Source of the DNA: Opitutaceae bacterium
Lineage (GTDB): Bacteria > Verrucomicrobiota > Verrucomicrobiia > Opitutales > Opitutaceae
Reading direction: 5' to 3'
Assembly (NCBI GenBank): GCA_009919985.1
Contig: RGAX01000050.1
Location: 1-15,971, forward strand
Length of the DNA: 15,971 nt
Shown: positions 14,156-15,971 of the stretch, piece after piece
Layout of the letters: each line of letters begins with the position of its first letter
Position numbering within the stretch: position 1 is the first letter of the stretch
Position numbers and translations under genes: made by a program
The notes under the pieces: generated by a model
The model's input: only the letters and a program-made list of their open reading frames with translations
The model's database searches: none
Told to the model about the DNA's origin: nothing

Positions 14156-15546
14156 GCCCACGCGCGGTCATTTTCGCGTTCGCCCTGTTTGGCCGCGTTT
14201 TTGCGACTGAGGCGGTACCGGTCGGTATTCCTGTCGGTGCCGTGTGGGCGGGCAGCCCGGTTAGTTTCGCCTTACTCACGCACGCAGGCCGCCAGTTCGT
14301 TGCTTATTACGATGGCGAGCGTCGCCTTACCCTCGCCGCACGCGTGCTCCCGAGTGCGCAATGGATCACAGTGCATCCAGAAGGCGTGTGGAACGACGTA
14401 CGCAAACGCCCTTCCAGTGTCACCGGCTGGGACAGTCACAATTTCCTACGCCTGGCCGTGGATCGTGATGGTTGTCTGCATCTCTCGGGCAACATGCACG
14501 TGGATCCGCTCGTTTATTACCGCACGAAAAAGCCTCTCGATATCACCTCGCTCGAACGCCTCGATCGTATGACCGGCGAACGTGAGGCGCGTTGCACGTA
14601 TCCGGTTTTTTTCAAAAACGCCGCCGGTGATCTCCTCTTCCGTTATCGCGACGGCGCCAGTGGGAATGGGAGCGATCTGTACAATATTTACGATACAGCG
14701 ACCCGCACGTGGCGGCGCGTATTGGATCAGCCCGTCTTGGAAGGCGAAGGCCAACGCAATGCCTATGCGCTCGATCCTGTGCTCGGTCCCGATGGACGTT
14801 TCCATCTCGTCTGGATGTGGCGCGACACGCCCGACTGCGCGACCAACAACACCCTTTCGTATGCGCGCAGTCGCGATTTTCTGCACTGGGAGAATAGTCG
14901 CGGTGAACCCATCGCCTTGCCCATCACGATCACGCGCGCCGAAATCATCGACGCGGCTAAACCGCACGAAGGCCTAATCAACATGACCTTCAATCTCGGT
15001 TTCGACGCCGCGCAAAAACCCGTCGTCGTTTATCACCGCTATGACGCCGCTGGCCATTCGCAGGCTTATATCGCGCGTCCTGCGAGCGATGCCAAAACCG
15101 CGGCCACTGGTTGGCGGGTGCAGCCATTGAGTACGTGGAAATTCAAATGGGCGTTTTCCGGTGGTGGTTCGATCCCCGCCGAGGTCACGCTTGGTGCGCC
15201 GCGTCTTGGGGCGGACGGAATTTTTACCGTGGATTTTAGCACGACGCACGCGGGCGCGGGCGCGGGGCGTTGGCGCGTGCGGGAGGATACGCTGGAGCGC
15301 GTCGCTGAAGTGCCGCCGTTGCCGCCGGCGTTGCCCGTGAGTTTACAGCGCATCGAATCCTCATATCCCGGTCTCGAAGTCCAATCGCTGGTCTCGCGCT
15401 ACGAAGGCCGCCGCTACGTTTTGCGCTGGGAAACGATGCCTCGCAATCGCGACCTCCCGCGTGAGTCGGCCCCTCCGCCGACAGCGTTGCAGATGTATGA
15501 ATTGCCCGATGCCGAGGAGTCGTCGGCGACGCGTGTGGGTTCTTAA
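14152..15546 (+). CDS. Secreted BNR_4 repeat-containing protein (putative polysaccharide-active beta-propeller)
   Basis: The 464-residue protein begins with a signal peptide (about 1-19, ending VFATEA). It matches the BNR_4 family: GWDSHNFLRLAVDRDG (92-107) with the conserved DSHN, LHLSGNMHVDPLVYYR (109-124), FLHWENSRGE and several seven-bladed-propeller repeats of the form DGRFHLVW. BNR_4 proteins include ulvan-lyase-like and other polysaccharide-active enzymes, as well as many of unknown activity. H96 and H116 are candidate active-site histidines. The start is GTG at 14152, forming a GTGA overlap with the SDR stop; no ATG in frame would preserve the signal peptide. The tight coupling suggests the two products serve one pathway. 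The cell location should be periplasmic or extracellular. Confidence 0.88.
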   Translation: MSPRAVIFAFALFGRVFATEAVPVGIPVGAVWAGSPVSFALLTHAGRQFVAYYDGERRLTLAARVLPSAQWITVHPEGVWNDVRKRPSSVTGWDSHNFLRLAVDRDGCLHLSGNMHVDPLVYYRTKKPLDITSLERLDRMTGEREARCTYPVFFKNAAGDLLFRYRDGASGNGSDLYNIYDTATRTWRRVLDQPVLEGEGQRNAYALDPVLGPDGRFHLVWMWRDTPDCATNNTLSYARSRDFLHWENSRGEPIALPITITRAEIIDAAKPHEGLINMTFNLGFDAAQKPVVVYHRYDAAGHSQAYIARPASDAKTAATGWRVQPLSTWKFKWAFSGGGSIPAEVTLGAPRLGADGIFTVDFSTTHAGAGAGRWRVREDTLERVAEVPPLPPALPVSLQRIESSYPGLEVQSLVSRYEGRRYVLRWETMPRNRDLPRESAPPPTALQMYELPDAEESSATRVGS

Positions 15547-15550
15547 GCGC

Positions 15551-15568
15551 ACAGGGCCCCTTGTTTTT
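15551..15568 (+). terminator. Possible weak terminator after the BNR_4 gene
   Basis: ACAGGG (15551-15556) can pair with CCTTGT (15559-15564), including one G-T pair. The innermost pair probably stays open, leaving a short loop. Five T residues end at 15568. The position five bases after the stop is right, but the stem is short. Confidence 0.4.
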
Positions 15569-15621
15569 GAATTTCCGTTTTGGCTCGCGGCTAGGGCAGG
15601 GCGGCGGGCACGTTGTTGGTT

Positions 15622-15971
15622 ATGTTGCAGACGTGTCAGGCCGGTTTTGAATCAGTGCTCGTGCGTGAACTCACGGACGCGGGGCTCGCTGTGGCGGAGT
15701 CTGGGCCCGGCTGGGCTGTGGCGCCGGATCGCGCGGCGGTGGCCGGCCTAGCGTTTCCGCACGTGACGATGCGGGGAGCGGTTGAGTATAAAGGCGAGTC
15801 GGTTAACGCGCTGGCGAATCAGATCGTGGAGTTTTTCCTAACAAGCTTGCGCGGCGAACGTGTCGAGGCGGTATGGCCGTGCGTATTTGGCGGGCCGGCG
15901 GAATTAGTCGGGCTCGGGCGCCGCATGAGCGGCGTGGAGAAAGCGTTTCACGAACAGTTGAAAAAACGGCT
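15622..15971 (+). CDS. Probable RlmM-like rRNA 2'-O-methyltransferase, N-terminal part (cut by window edge)
   Basis: An open frame from the ATG at 15622 runs 116 codons to the right edge with no stop. It begins MLQTCQAGFESVLVRELTDA, which resembles the start of RlmM-type enzymes (CxxGFE followed by an acidic/arginine helix), and continues with FPHVTMRG and EKAFHEQLKKR. RlmM methylates C2498 of 23S rRNA using a C-terminal Rossmann domain, which is not in the window, so the assignment rests on the N-terminal THUMP-like part only. The region from 15547 to 15621 between BNR_4 and this start is otherwise empty apart from the weak terminator. The coding call is fairly safe; the functional name is tentative. 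Confidence 0.62.
   Translation, partial: MLQTCQAGFESVLVRELTDAGLAVAESGPGWAVAPDRAAVAGLAFPHVTMRGAVEYKGESVNALANQIVEFFLTSLRGERVEAVWPCVFGGPAELVGLGRRMSGVEKAFHEQLKKR

Overview
The window looks like chromosomal DNA from a Gram-negative, GC-rich member of the PVC group, most likely a verrucomicrobium of the Opitutaceae type. That placement is inferred from gene content: a TonB-dependent receptor, a PVC-style beta-propeller/HEAT/cytochrome c dehydrogenase, DUF5060-type and GHL10-like glycoside hydrolases, and a BNR_4 protein, nearly all with signal peptides. No rRNA or other phylogenetic marker is present, apart from two edge-truncated housekeeping genes.

Left part (1-4510). The 5' end of carA (minus strand) is divergent from a complete kamA-type radical-SAM lysine 2,3-aminomutase gene. 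Downstream of kamA, a 610-base gap is packed with regulatory RNA. First come two tandem paralogous units about 192 bases apart. Each has a conserved promoter-like block, a small hairpin supported by base changes between the copies, a 19-base conserved single-stranded segment and a strong intrinsic terminator. They look like an unannotated pair of small RNAs. Next comes a recognisable TPP (THI-box) riboswitch with two consecutive terminators, then a TonB-dependent outer-membrane receptor. The riboswitch marks the receptor as a probable thiamin (or thiamin-precursor) importer.

Middle part (4560-9070). A stand-alone pRiA4b ORF-3-like gene converges on a broken cytochrome c/PQQ sugar dehydrogenase gene. 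That gene appears to have lost about 46 codons with a frame change. Still on the minus strand are a secreted DUF5060/DUF4038/DUF5605 glycoside hydrolase and, upstream of it, a class I SAM methyltransferase with an unexpected N-terminal hydrophobic or signal segment.

Right part (9171-15971). On the plus strand are an 855-residue secreted dehydrogenase-like beta-propeller with HEAT-like repeats and a C-terminal cytochrome c, then a GHL10-like secreted hydrolase, an SDR oxidoreductase, and a secreted BNR_4 protein whose start overlaps the SDR stop by four bases. A probable RlmM-like rRNA methyltransferase gene runs off the right edge. Together the secreted hydrolases, the BNR_4 protein and the cytochrome-linked dehydrogenases suggest degradation and periplasmic oxidation of plant or algal polysaccharide; the exact substrate cannot be read from the sequence.

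The best candidate for something undescribed is the tandem small-RNA pair at 1785-2128. The most informative assignments are the TPP riboswitch on the TonB receptor and the dehydrogenase pseudogene.
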